Assembly: GCA_016718825.1 (NCBI GenBank)
Contig: JADKCL010000031.1
Location: forward strand, 1-64,000
DNA length: 64,000 nucleotides
DNA from: Bacteroidota bacterium
Lineage (GTDB): Bacteria; Bacteroidota; Bacteroidia; J057; JADKCL01
Reading direction: 5' to 3'
In this document: piece after piece, positions 27,494 to 39,806 of the stretch
How positions within the stretch are numbered: the first letter of the stretch is position 1
Layout: every line of letters begins with the position of its first letter
Notes under the pieces: generated by a model
What the model was told of the DNA's origin: nothing
The model's input: the letters and a program-made list of their open reading frames with translations, nothing else
Database searches by the model: none
Program-made: the position numbers and the translations under genes

Positions 27494-30364
27494 TTATTGC
27501 ACCACCAATTTGAACAACTTGCGCTGTCCCAAATCAGAGGAAACCTCAACCATATAGGTTCCGGCAGCAAGGTTGGAGATGTCAAAATCGACCTCCTGAC
27601 CCAACTGTGGCAAACCCTTTGCAAATACACTGCGGCCAAACATGTCATGGATGTTGACCGTGATCGCATACCCGATCGGACTTGCAGTACGCAATTTGAA
27701 TGCGTCCTGAGCTGGATTCGGGAAGATGGACAATTCAGCCCAGTCACCCAATTGCGCATTGATGCCTTCCAAAACAACGTGCACCGTGTCGCTGACACCG
27801 CTACATCCGTTGGAATCGGTCACCATCAAGGAATAGACGCCATTCTGCGTTGCGGTATAGGTATTGGCATTGGCACCGCTAATGTTGCCGCCGTTGAACA
27901 ACCACTGATAGCTGCTCCAAGTTTGCACCGAAGTCAGCACATTTCCAGTCGCCGTAATCGCAGGGCTAGGTGCAGCAAATGTACCGACAGTGAATGACTG
28001 CGTTCCCGTGCAACCGCTTGCGTCCGTTACCGTTACCGAATAGGTACCTGCGGTCAATCCTGTCAGGTCTTCGGATGTGGCACCGTTGCTCCAGAGGAAT
28101 GTGTAGCCTGCACAATCATTGCCGCCTGCTGCGGTGACATCAATGTCTCCAGTTGAGTCGCCAGAACAGGTGGATGTCGTCACGCCGTTGGCAATCACGA
28201 CAGCAGGTGAAGTCAAGACGACGGTTTGCACCGAAGTTGCACCTCCACCATCGGTGATGGTTACCGTGTAGGTACCCACTGCAAGACCGGTAACGGTACT
28301 TGTCGTTCCGCCATTGCTCCATTGGTAGGAGTAGGATGGGCATCCACCGGTTGCAGAGACGGTCGCTACACCATCCGCAGCACCGTCACAGGAGACATTG
28401 TAGCCACAGGTAGTGGTGTCTGCCATCACCGTGCCTGCCAAGGCAGCAGAGTAAACTGTCACAACCACCGAATCACGCGTGGAGGCCGTGCAACTAGTGC
28501 CCCCGCTCCAAGCAATGATGACTTGCCCATTGCCGGTCTGGGAGCCTGCGGTATTGACTTGCGAAGTGCCGATGCTGTAAGAACCGCCACCACCACCGTG
28601 GGTAGGATCGGTACCGCCGCCGCCGCCGGAATAGCCGCCGCCGCCGCCGCCACCACCGTAGTGGTTACCGCCGCCACCGCCGCCGCCAAATCCACCGACA
28701 CCACCGCAGCCACCGCCGCCGCCGCCACAGAAGCCTGGACCGCCGGTCCAAGTATTGTAGCCAAGGCCGCCGTAAGGGCCACCGCCATTGGAATTCCAAC
28801 CGGTACCGCCACCTGCGCAAGGCACAGCTGACCATAAGCCTGCCGGCCCGCCAGCACCACCGGTTCCACCCGGATTGCCGTCAGAAGAGGCACCGCCTCC
28901 TGCCGTAATCTGCCCAGCAGCACCGCCATGCAATGGACCAGAGCTCGTGTAGTTACACTTACCACCGCCACCACCAGCTGCTACCAACAAGGTTGGACCG
29001 GCGCCAAAAACAAATGATCCACCGCCGCCACCAGAGCTGTTTTGGGCATTTCCACCCACCTGAAGCAGACCTTGTTCGCCGACGACAACTGACAGCACCT
29101 GACCAGGTGTCACGGTAAAGTTGCCTGTCATACGGGCACCAAGGCCACCTGCGCCACCAAAGCTTCCACCGCCTTGCGCGCCGCGCGCGTCGATGCTGAT
29201 CGAGGTCACACCAACAGGCACCGTAAATGTTTGAACTGAACCCGTATAGTTAAATGTCTGTGTTCCTGAGCTTCCACCTGTACCCACGGCTTCAGCGTAG
29301 TAAGTAGTTGTGACCGTTGGAGAGACCGTAAAATTGGCCCCGCTTGCGCTTGTTCCCAATGAAACACCGCCAACAGGCTGGGTAAACCAGTCGATATTGT
29401 TTCCGGTCGATATCGCATTAAGGTCAGCCGAACTGCCTAAGCATATTGCCGAAGGTGTCGCGGTGACGTTGGTAGGTGTTGCACAAGGCGAAACAAGCGG
29501 AACAATAACCACTTCACCGTTTCCTGTCTTGAAGCCCGGGGTGTTTGACTGTGAGGTTCCAATGCTGAAGGAACCGCCGCCGCCGCCATGGGTAGGATCG
29601 GTACCGCCGCCACCGCCGGAGTAGCCGCCGCCACCGCCGCCGCCACCGTAGTGGTTGCCGCCGCCGCCGCCGCCGCCATATCCTCCGACACCACCACATC
29701 CGCCGCCGCCACCGCCGCAATAGCCAGGACCGCCGGTCCAGGTATTGTAGCCGAGGCCGCCGTAGGGGCCACCGCCGTTGGAATTCCAACCCGTGCCGCC
29801 ACCCGCACAAGCCACAGCCGACCATAGCCCGGCTGGTCCGCCAGCACCGCCTGTTCCACCAGGATTACCATCGGAACTCGCGCCGCCAGAAGTCGTGATT
29901 TGCCCTGCAGCATCACTATGGAGTGGGCCAGAACTGGTATAATTACATTTTCCGCCGCCGCCACCGGCTGCGACCAACAGGGAGGGACCAGTGCGGAAAA
30001 CAAAGGTTCCACCTCCACCGCCGGAGCTGTTCTGGGCATTTCCACCTACCTGAAGCAGGCCTTGCTGACCCACCACCACCGACAACACCTCACCCGGAGT
30101 TACAGCGAAGGTGCCTTGCATACGCGCGCCCAATCCGCCTGCACCACCAAAGCTTCCGCCGCCTTGTGCGCCGCTTGCATCTATGGTGACCGAAGTCACC
30201 CCAACAGGTACAGTATAAGACTGAACCGCACCTGTGTAATTAAATGTCGTTTGAGCGCGCAACGCAGTGGATGCAAGCACAAAGGCCATCAATAGGCTGA
30301 ACAACTTGGCGTTCCGTGTCGATGGTGGGGGAACACCATTACCATTCCGTGTAAATACTCTCAT
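27494..30364 (-). CDS. T9SS-sorted protein with two ALK-type glycine-rich domains
   Basis: 956 residues from ATG 30364 (MRVFTRNGNG). An in-frame start 17 codons upstream is less likely because it would place a hydrophilic stretch before the signal peptide, which ends near A-L-R-A-Q. Two almost identical glycine-rich domains (about 40-290 and 375-635) flank an Ig-like module. Each has VTSV(T/S)IDA.GAQGG, EVLSVVVG(Q/E)QG, GGGG(T/S)FVF and LLVAAGGGGGKC, then GWNSNGG and long Gly runs with paired Cys, which is the order seen in the ALK/LTK glycine-rich domain. Two SprB-like repeats and an Ig-like segment follow, then a type A sorting domain (LSIFPNPAQDAFKLRT, VNIHDMFGRSV, AAGTYMVEVSSDLGQRKLF). 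It is predicted to be secreted by T9SS to the surface. It is a paralogue of the 23,662 gene. Confidence 0.9.
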   Translation of the reverse strand: MRVFTRNGNGVPPPSTRNAKLFSLLMAFVLASTALRAQTTFNYTGAVQSYTVPVGVTSVTIDASGAQGGGSFGGAGGLGARMQGTFAVTPGEVLSVVVGQQGLLQVGGNAQNSSGGGGGTFVFRTGPSLLVAAGGGGGKCNYTSSGPLHSDAAGQITTSGGASSDGNPGGTGGAGGPAGLWSAVACAGGGTGWNSNGGGPYGGLGYNTWTGGPGYCGGGGGGCGGVGGYGGGGGGGNHYGGGGGGGGYSGGGGGTDPTHGGGGGSFSIGTSQSNTPGFKTGNGEVVIVPLVSPCATPTNVTATPSAICLGSSADLNAISTGNNIDWFTQPVGGVSLGTSASGANFTVSPTVTTTYYAEAVGTGGSSGTQTFNYTGSVQTFTVPVGVTSISIDARGAQGGGSFGGAGGLGARMTGNFTVTPGQVLSVVVGEQGLLQVGGNAQNSSGGGGGSFVFGAGPTLLVAAGGGGGKCNYTSSGPLHGGAAGQITAGGGASSDGNPGGTGGAGGPAGLWSAVPCAGGGTGWNSNGGGPYGGLGYNTWTGGPGFCGGGGGGCGGVGGFGGGGGGGNHYGGGGGGGGYSGGGGGTDPTHGGGGGSYSIGTSQVNTAGSQTGNGQVIIAWSGGTSCTASTRDSVVVTVYSAALAGTVMADTTTCGYNVSCDGAADGVATVSATGGCPSYSYQWSNGGTTSTVTGLAVGTYTVTITDGGGATSVQTVVLTSPAVVIANGVTTSTCSGDSTGDIDVTAAGGNDCAGYTFLWSNGATSEDLTGLTAGTYSVTVTDASGCTGTQSFTVGTFAAPSPAITATGNVLTSVQTWSSYQWLFNGGNISGANANTYTATQNGVYSLMVTDSNGCSGVSDTVHVVLEGINAQLGDWAELSIFPNPAQDAFKLRTASPIGYAITVNIHDMFGRSVFAKGLPQLGQEVDFDISNLAAGTYMVEVSSDLGQRKLFKLVVQ

Positions 30365-30600
30365 AATTTCTAGAAAAATTGAAATTCGATCAAAAACGAA
30401 CAATACCTCATCCAACCATTTGCAGAAAATCCCGCATGGACAGATTGAAAGTTCAAGGACGTAAAAAAATCAATCCGAATCGCATTGATATCAGGAATCC
30501 TTCAAACTTGATTCAAAATTCAACTTTCGGAGGCCGATGACTTTGACTCCAATCAGCCAATTGATTTCCTGGGCGAAATTGACATTCGAGGGTAAATCGT

Positions 30601-30647
30601 TTAAAAAAACCTGCGCGAACGGATCCAATGGACACCATTCGCGCAGG
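30601..30647 (-). terminator. Intrinsic terminator after the 30,665 gene
   Basis: 10-bp stem CCTGCGCGAA/TTCGCGCAGG (30610-30619 with 30638-30647), followed on the minus strand by TTTTTTTAAACG. It lies 17 bp beyond the stop codon. Confidence 0.9.
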
Positions 30648-30664
30648 CTCAAATTTCCTCACGA

Positions 30665-33600
30665 TTACTGTTTCACAAACCGGAAAACCGTTTGTTCCGT
30701 TGTATTCCTGCGGAAAGCGGTGATTTTCATCAAGTAGGGTGCCGAGGCGAGATCACTCAAATCGAAAGAAACCACATCCATCAGATGTGCCATGTCAAAC
30801 ACACGCACCTTCTGTCCAAACATGTCCCAGATTTCAACCTGCAAGGGCCAATCGATTGCATTGATTGTTTTCAGATTGATCACATCGCGGCTCGGATTCG
30901 GATAGATTGTCAAACCGACAAGCCCCTGCAATTCTTCCGTAACCCCGACAGGGTTCACAAAAATTTGCGTTGAAAATCCTTCACATCCGTTGCTATCGGT
31001 CACTGCCACAGAATACCATCCACTTTGAATGGGTAGGTGTGTAGGCTGCACCGCACCTGGAATCGGAATGCCGCCCATCAGCCACTGATAAGTGACGTAA
31101 GGCACAGTAGTGCTCAATGTCCCGGAATTATACGCGACCGTTGGCGTTGGGAGCGGTACTTGATAGACCGTAACCGGATCGCTTACATCCGTGCAGCCAA
31201 ATCCATTGCTCACGGTGACAATATACACGCCAGGTGCATTCACAACAATCGTTTGGGAAGTGGCACCGGTACTCCAGGCATAGCTGAAGTAACCAGACTG
31301 CACATCCAATTGACGTGTCCCACCAATACAAATCGGTGCGGTTGGTCCAGGAGCAATCACGGGTTGAGGATCCGTGAATGGAACATAGTTTACATTCACT
31401 GTATCCATGGCAAGACAACCGTTGGTGTCTACTGCCGTCAGGGTAATGGGTCCACCAAATCCGGCCACAGCAATCGTCTGCGTACTGCCGCCAGTACTCC
31501 AGTTGTAATTGGAAAGTCCGGCGTCGCCCTGTAACAACAGGGTGTCTCCGTCGCAGAGCAACAAGTTACCCAGTGCCGTGATGATATTCATATCCACCAC
31601 ATGTTCCAGGAGGTTAACCGTATCGGTATCTGTACACCCTTGAAGCGTCCAAATTTGGCAGATGTACATACCCGGAGTTTGCATGGTAATCACCGAATTG
31701 CTAGATCCGGTACTCCACTGATAGGCGGCATACAAGGCAGGCGCCTCAAAAACAACCGGAATTCCCGGGCAAGTGAGGGTATCCGGACCCAAATCGAGAC
31801 TAGGAATGATTCCCAACTGCACGACCCCTGTATCCGTAGCCATGCAGCCCAAGCTATCGGTCACGGTGACAACATAGGTGCCCGCAGGCAACGAGGCAAG
31901 ATTGCCGGTCGTAGCTCCAGTGCTCCAAAGGAACGAATAAGCTGCACAATCCTGTCCACCTGTTGTGGTGGTCAACAACGAAGCGGTATTCGCAAATTCG
32001 CAGGCAACAGTATCGCCAGATATTGCGGTTTGAAGCAGCGCAGGTGCGGTAATCACCAAACTGTCAAGTGCAGTTGTGCCGCGGCTATCGGTAACCGTTA
32101 CAAAGTAAGTTCCTGATGGGAGACTTCCGAGATTGACTGAGGTATCTCCCGTGCTCCACAAATAGTTGTAAGGCAAACATCCTCCCGAAACATAAGAGAC
32201 GATATTGGCCGTGCTATCCAATGCACAAGCCAAATGGTAGCCACAACCTTGCAAAGGACTGCTCAGGACAACCTGAAGTGGTACAGGATCCACGGTAATC
32301 GTAAATGCACAGATGCTGCTATTGGCATTGACGTCGATTACTGAATAAACTACGGTCGTTGTTCCAATGGGGAATACTGCTCCAGATGGATGGTTGGAAA
32401 ATACCGTGTCGACCGCGCAATTCTCCAGTGTATTGGGTACGTTCCACTGTGCTATGGCACCGCATAGCGCACTATCTGCAAACAAGACCTGATTCCCGGG
32501 ACAGGTAATTGCAGGATCGATCGTATCCAAAACGCTTACCGTCGCACTGCATGTCGCAGTATTGGCATTGACATCGGTAACTGTGAGAACCACCGTATTG
32601 CCCCCAACGTTGCTGCAATTGAATGCACTGACACTCAGAGACAAATTGCTGATTCCGCAAATGTCTGAGCTACCATTGTTGACCACACCTGTTGTGATGG
32701 ACGTTGATCCAAGACTGTCCAGATAGACCGTAAGATTCTGACAGAGCGGAGTAGGGTCGATCGAGTCGATCACCGTCACCGTCGATGCGCAAGTTGAGGA
32801 GTTTCCATTGACATCCACCACGGTCAAAACAACCGTATTGGCACCAACATTTGCACAAGTAAATGCGCCATTGTTGATCGTCGTGCTGCTGACGCCACAA
32901 GCATCATTGCTACCATTGTTGACCATGCTCGGTGTCACCGTGGAGTTACCTGCTCCGTCCAAGAAGGAGTTGATATTCTGGCAAATGGCCACTGGATCAA
33001 TTGTATCGATCACCGTCACCGTTGCAGAACAGGTTGCAGAATTGCCATTCACGTCGGTCACCGTCAGGACAACCGTATTGGGTCCGACGTTGGCGCAGGT
33101 GAATGCACCATTGTTCAAGCTCAAGGTTGCAATGCCGCAAGCATCGCTGCTGCCGTTGTTGACTTGTGCTGCAGTAACCGTCGAGTTGCCGCCGCCGTTC
33201 AAGAAAGAAGTCAGATTCTGGCAAACCGGCATCGGGTCCACCGTGTCTTGCACTGTCACGACCGATGTACAAGTAGAAGAATTGCCGTTGACGTCGGTTA
33301 CCGTCAGCACCACGCTGTTGGATCCGACATTGGCGCAGCTAAATGAACCCGTGCTCACGTTGAGGCTGGCAATACCGCAGGCATCGCTGCTGCCATTGTT
33401 CGCCATAGCGCCCGTAAGCGCCACGGTGCCTGTATTGTTCAACATCAATGTCAGGTTCTGGCAAACAGCTACGGGGGCGATTTGATCAGCGACCGTGATG
33501 GTAGAAGAACAGGTAGAACTGTTGCCGTTGACATCGGTCACCGTCAGCACGACGCTGTTAGGGCCGACATTGGCACAGGTAAACGAAGTGGTATTGATGC

Positions 33601-36600
33601 TCAGCGATGCAACGCCGCAAGCATCGGCACTGCCGTTGTTGACCTGCGAAGCCGCAAGCGTTCCATTGCCTCCGGCATTCAACTGAACGGTGACATTCTG
33701 GCAAACCGCTACTGGATCAACCGAATCGACCACCGTCACCGTTGCAGAACAGGTAGCAGAATTGCCATTCACGTCGGTCACAGTCAACACGACCGTATTG
33801 GGGCCGACGTTGGCGCAGGTGAATGCACCATTGTTCAAGCTCAAGGTTGCAATGCCGCAAGCATCGCTGCTGCCATTGTTGACTTGTGCTGCGGTAACCG
33901 TAGAGGTGCCGCCACCATTCAAGAAAGAAGTCAGATTCTGGCAAACAGGCATCGGGTCCACCGTGTCTTGCACTGTCACGACGGATGTACAGGTGGAAGA
34001 ATTGCCGTTGACGTCGGTTACGGTCAGCACCACGCTGTTGGATCCGACATTGGCGCAGCTAAATGAGCCCGTGCTCACGTTGAGGCTTGCAATACCGCAG
34101 GCATCGCTGCTGCCATTGTTCGCCATCGCGCCGGTAAGCGCCACGGTGCCTGTATTGTTCAACATCAATGTCAGGTTCTGGCAAACAGCTACGGGGGCGA
34201 TTTGATCGGCGACCGTAATTGTAGAAGAACAAGTGGAACTGTTGCCGTTGACATCGGTCACGGTCAGCACGACACTGTTGGGTCCGACATTGGCACAGGT
34301 AAACGAAGTGGTATTGATGCTCAAGGATGCAACGCCGCAAGCATCGGCACTGCCGTTGTTGACCTGCGAAGCCGCAAGCGTGCCATTGCCGCCGGCATTC
34401 AACTGAACAGTGACATTCTGGCAAACCGCTACCGGATCAACCGAATCGACCACCGTCACCGTTGCAGAACAGGTAGCAGAATTGCCATTCACGTCGGTCA
34501 CAGTCAACACGACCGTATTGGGGCCGACGTTGGCGCAGGTGAATGCACCATTGTTCAAGCTCAGGGTTGCAATGCCGCAAGCATCGCTGCTGCCGTTGTT
34601 GACTTGTGCTGCGGTAACCGTCGAGGTGCCGCCACCATTCAAGAAAGAAGTCAGATTCTGGCAAACCGGCATCGGGTCCACCGTGTCTTGCACTGTCACG
34701 ACCGATGTACAGGTGGAAGAATTGCCGTTGACATCGGTCACCGTCAATACCACGTTGTTGGATCCGACATTGGCGCAGGTAAATGAACCCGTGCTCACGT
34801 TGAGGCTGGCAATACCGCAGGCATCGCTGCTGCCGTTGTTTGCCATCGCGCCCGTAAGCGCCACAGTGCCGGCATTGTTCAACATCAAAGTCAGGTTCTG
34901 ACAAATAGCTACAGGCGCGATTTGATCGGCGACCGTAATTGTAGAAGAACAAGTAGAACTGTTGCCGTTGACATCGGTCACCGTCAGCACGACGCTGTTG
35001 GGTCCGACATTGGCACAGGTAAACGAAGTGGTATTGATGCTCAAAGATGCAATGCCGCAGGCATCGGCACTGCCGTTGTTGACCTGCGCAGCCGCGAGCG
35101 TTCCATTGCCGCCGGCATTCAACTGAACGGTGACATTCTGGCAAACCGCTACCGGATCAACCGAATCGACCACCGTCACTGTAGCAGAACACGTCGCAGT
35201 ATTGCCGTTGACGTCGGTCACGGTCAACACGACTGTATTGGGTCCGACGTTGGCGCAGGTGAATGCACCATTGTTCAAGCTCAGGGTTGCAATGCCGCAA
35301 GCATCGCTGCTGCCGTTGTTGACTTGTGCTGCAGTAACCGTCGAGTTGCCGCCGCTGTTCAGGAAAGAAGTCCGATTCTGGCAAACAGGCATCGGGTCCA
35401 CCGTGTCTTGCACGGTCACGACCGATGTACAAGTGGAAGAGTTGCCGTTGACATCGGTCACCGTCAATACCACGTTGTTGGTTCCGACATTGGCGCAGCT
35501 AAATGAACCCGTGCTCACGTTGAGGCTGGCAATACCGCAGGCATCGCTGCTGCCATTGTTGGCCATAGCGCCCGTAAGCGCCACGGTGCCGGCATTGTTC
35601 AGCATCAGGGTCAGGTTCTGGCAAATCGCCACGGGGGCGACTTGATCGGCAACCGTGATTGTAGAAGAACAAGTAGAACTGTTGCCGTTGGCGTCGGTCA
35701 CCGTCAGCACGACGCTGTTGGGTCCGACATTGGCACAGGTAAACGAAGTGGTATTGATGCTCAGCGATGCAATTCCGCAAGCATCGGCACTGCCGTTGTT
35801 GACCTGCGAAGCCGCGAGCGTTCCATTGCCGCCGGCATTCAACTGAACGGTGACGTTTCGGCAAACGGCCACTGGATCGATAGAATCGACCACTGTCACC
35901 GTTGAGGAACACGTCGAAGTATTTCCATTCACGTCCGTCACCGTCAACACAACCGTGTTGGGACCGACATTGGCGCAGGAAAATGCACCATTGTTCAAGC
36001 TCAGCGTTGCAATGCCGCAAGCATCGCTGCTGCCATTGTTGATTTGTGTGGTTGTGACCGTGGAGGAGCCGCCTGCACTCAAGAATGAAGTGATATTTTG
36101 GCAAACAGGCATCGGGTCTACCGTGTCTTGCACTGTCACAATGGAGGAACAGGTCGAAGTGTTGCCATTGACATCTGTGACGGTCAAGACAACGTTGTTA
36201 GGTCCGACATTCGCGCAGCTGAATGAACCCGTGCTCACGTTGAGGCTGGCAATACCGCAGGCATCGCTGCTGCCGTTGTTGGCCATCGCGCCGGTAAGTG
36301 CCACAGTGCCGGCATTGTTCAGCATCAGGGTCAGGTTCTGGCAAATCGCCACGGGGGCGATTTGATCGGCGACCGTTATTGTGGAGGAACAAGTAGAACT
36401 GTTGCCGTTGACATCGGTCACGGTCAGCACGACACTGTTGGGTCCGACATTGGCACAGGTAAACGAAGTGGTATTGATGCTCAGCGATGCAATTCCGCAG
36501 GCATCGGCACTGCCATTGTTGACCATCGAAGCAGTAAGCGTGGCAGTGCCACCGGCATTTAACTGCAGGGTGACATTTCGGCAAACAGCAACGGGATCCA

Positions 36601-39600
36601 CGGTATCATTGACGGTTACGGTAGCCGAACAGGTTGCGGTATTGCCATTGTTGTCGGTTACCGTCATCACGACCGTGTTGGCGCCGACATTGGCGCAGGT
36701 AAATGCGCCATTGTTCAAGCTCAGGCTTGCAATACCGCAAGCATCACTGCTGCCATTGTTGACTTGTGCTGCGATGACTGTTGAAGTGCCTGCACCATTC
36801 AAGAAGGAAGTAACGTTCTGACAAACAGGTACCGGACGTATCGTGTCCCTTACCGTGACGATTGAGGTACAGGTGGAGGAGTTGCCGTTGACATCGGTCA
36901 CGGTCAATACCACATTGTTGGGGCCGACATTGGCACATCCAAACGAGGTAGTATTCACGACCAAACTTGCGATACCACAAGCGTCACTACTGCCATTGTT
37001 GGCCATAGTCGCAGTGAGCGAAGCATTGCCTCCCACATTGAGTTGCAATGTAAGGTTCTGGCAAACCGCATTCGGAGCTACTGCATCCACAACCGTGATC
37101 GTCGATGCGCATGTCGAAGTGTTTCCATTGATGTCGGTGACGGTAAGCACAGTGGAGTTTGCACCAATATTGCTGCAGTTAAAGAAACTGTTGCTCAAGC
37201 TCAGGCTTGCAATGCCACAGGCATCGCTGCTACCGTTGTTGACCGCCGCTGCGGTTGCCGTTCCGTTCCCACTACCATTAAGGAGCACAGTGATGTTGCG
37301 ACAAGTCGCAACCGGCCTCACCGAATCCAGTACGGAAACAATTCCTGTACAAGTGGCAGTGTTTCCATTCACATCGGTGACGGTAAGCACAGTCGAATTG
37401 GATCCGACATTGATACAGGCAAAACTTCCGGTACTCAAGGTCAGGGTTGCAATACCGCAGGCATCAGAGCTGCCATTGTTGATCATCGCGCCTGTGACCG
37501 TGGAGGTTCCGCCGCTGTTCAAGTGAGAAACAACGTTTCTACAAATCGCTACGGGGCGAATGGTATCTGCTACCGTCACCACCGAAGTACAGGTTGCGGA
37601 ATTGCCATTCACATCTGTAACGCGAAGGATCACGTTGTTGGTCCCGACATTCGCGCAGCCAAAGTTGACATTCACGCCGCCATTCACCAGCAATCCACCC
37701 ACTCCGCAAGCATCCGTGCTGCCATTGTTGACCATCGCACCCGTGACAAGCACGAGGCCGGCACCATTCAATTGTGCAGTGACATTCCGGCAAATCGCTG
37801 TCGGACGCACCGTATCGGCTACGGTGACAACCGAAGTGCAGGTTGCTGTATTGCCATTGACGTCTGTGACAAGCAAAGTCACGTTGTTGGCGCCAATGTT
37901 TGCACAAGAATAGGCAACGGAGGCCCCACCATTTACGGTCATCGTACTGATGCCACAAGCATCGTTGCTGCCATTGTTCACAGCTGCTGCTACGACCGAA
38001 CCTGTTCCAGTACCATTCAATTGCAGTGTCAGGTTTTGGCAAATGGCATTCGGAGCCTGAAGGTCGGAAACTGTCACTGTGAAGGAACAAGTTGCCGAAT
38101 TGCCAGATGCATCCGTCACGCGGAAGGTATTGGTCGTGACACCCAGCGGGAAGCTCCCGCCTGAGGCCAATCCAGTGGTTTGCACCGTTATTGGACCGGA
38201 ACAATTGTCTGCTCCAACGGGCGCAGTGAAATTCACAACGGCGGTACAAACGCCTACGCCCGTGTTTGCAGTGGCATTTGCCGGGCAAGTGATTGTGGGA
38301 AGCTGATTGTCGGTGACCGTGACGGTAAACGAGCAGGTCGCTGTATTCCCCGAACCATCAGTTGCCAAAAACGCGTTGGTGGTAATGCCAACCGGGAAGG
38401 TTGCGCCACTTGCAAGTCCGGTGGTGCGTGTTACCGGCAAAGAAGGCGCGCAATTGTCTGCGGCTACGACCGTATTGTAACTCACTGGAGCTCCACAAGT
38501 GCCGGTCTGATTGTTGGTCGCCACGTTTCCAGGGCAACCCAAGGCGGCTATACAAGCCACCATGTTATTGACGTAAAGATTGTTGGTGGCTCCAGTTCCT
38601 GCATTCGAATTGAACACCATGAACCTTCCAATCACTTGGTTGCCGCCACCAGAGAAAAGCACCATCGGCAGCGTCTGCGTAGCGCCGTTCACCTTGCGGG
38701 TAAGCTTGATGCTTGCTTGACCGGGCAACGTAGAGGTCACCTCGATGATGATGCCTTCATCGGTAAAAGAAACCCCCGGGAAAGGTGTAATGCCCATGGC
38801 GTCGACGATTTCGTAGCCAGGTTGACCACCGCGATGCCGGACTTCGCCCAAACTACTCCCTGAGGAATTCTGGATTTGGAAGCCAACGATTTGACCAGGA
38901 TCAATAAACCCGTTGTCCAATTCAAGGGTAAGCTTGCTGCCATTGCCAAAGACTCCAAGGATAGGACGGGTGGCCTGCGTTGCTTGCGCTGAATTGGCAT
39001 ACATTCCAAGCGCTCTACCGGTCGAATTGATATCGTTATCCCCATTCGAATCGACACCAGCTCCATTCACCGTCGAAGATCCGGCGAAGAAGCCGGCCTG
39101 AGATGTATTCCCAGTGGAAGCATTCAGGGTCCATGCCCCGAATCCCGTGCCATCATTGTCGCCGGTTTGCCATCCGTCATTGTAGGCGGTACCCGATGCC
39201 ATACTGGCATTGCAAGCAAGATTGCCGATCACGGGTGCTTGGTTATCGGTGACCGTCACGGTAAACGAACAAGTCGCAGTATTGCCGGAACCGTCCGTCG
39301 CACGGAATGTATTGGTTGTAACACCACCCGGATAAGTCGCGCCAGAAGCGAGGCCCGCAATTTGTGTGGTAACCGGGACACCGCAATTGTCAGCTCCCAC
39401 CGGTGCGGTATAAGTAGCGGTTGCGGTACAGAACCCAAGGGTAGCCGGTACACTGATATTTGCCGGGCAAGTAATCGTCGGATCCACAATGTCTGAATTC
39501 CCCGTGCCTTGAATAGCAAAATTGTAGGGGTTTTCATCGGGGTCGTTGTTGGCTATTTCAATCGTAGCCGAGCGCAAACCCGTGCCGGAGGGGTTGAAAG

Positions 39601-39806
39601 TGACTTGAAAAGTTGTGCTATTGCCTGCGACCACGGGACTACCCGGCAACACGTTCACAAGGAAATCACTTGCATGTGTGCCTGTCAAGGAAACCGTGCC
39701 AATCGTCAGGTTGGCGCCAGTGATATTTTCAATTGTGAAAGTTCGCACGATCGTGCCCGAACAAACCAAAACAGAGCCGAAATCAGAATGGTCTGCCGTC
39801 GTGGGG
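30665..39806 (-). CDS. T9SS-sorted giant repeat protein (main in-frame part; 5' end frameshifted)
   Basis: About 3,045 codons in frame to the stop. From the N-terminal side: the end of a choice-of-anchor D segment (TTADHSDFGSV), an HYR unit, an inserted beta-sandwich with NDGWQTGDNDGTG (38.54-39.21 kb), further HYR units, 23 CQN units (32.5-38.06 kb), an HYR unit, SprB-like repeats with YLWSTGDTSVNLGSLPSG, PKD/Ig-like segments, and a type A sorting domain (LTIYPNPSRDVINLKT, VEIWDMFGQKVRVF, SAPYLMKITAFRRNTT). The true start is almost certainly at 41430, since the choice-of-anchor motif continues upstream in another frame. The break is one extra C in a CCCC run at about 39803-39806. As written, translation could start only at internal codons and would lack a signal peptide, so either the base is an error or the gene is silent. 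A terminator follows. Confidence 0.85.
32480..38060 (-). repeat. 23 CQN units, including five copies of a 720-bp three-unit block
   Basis: 240-bp coding units. Between about 33000 and 36600 they are arranged as five blocks of three types: VQLNAGGNGTL, LMLNNAGTVAL and TSFLN.GG.STV. Matching anchors (the GATTTGATC linker) recur at 33481, 34201, 34921, 35641 and 36361, exactly 720 bp apart. Confidence 0.9.

Noticed and set aside
32480..38060. Regular direct repeats that could be mistaken for a CRISPR array
   Set aside because: The 240-bp units are continuous protein-coding sequence with no short spacers, and no cas genes are nearby.
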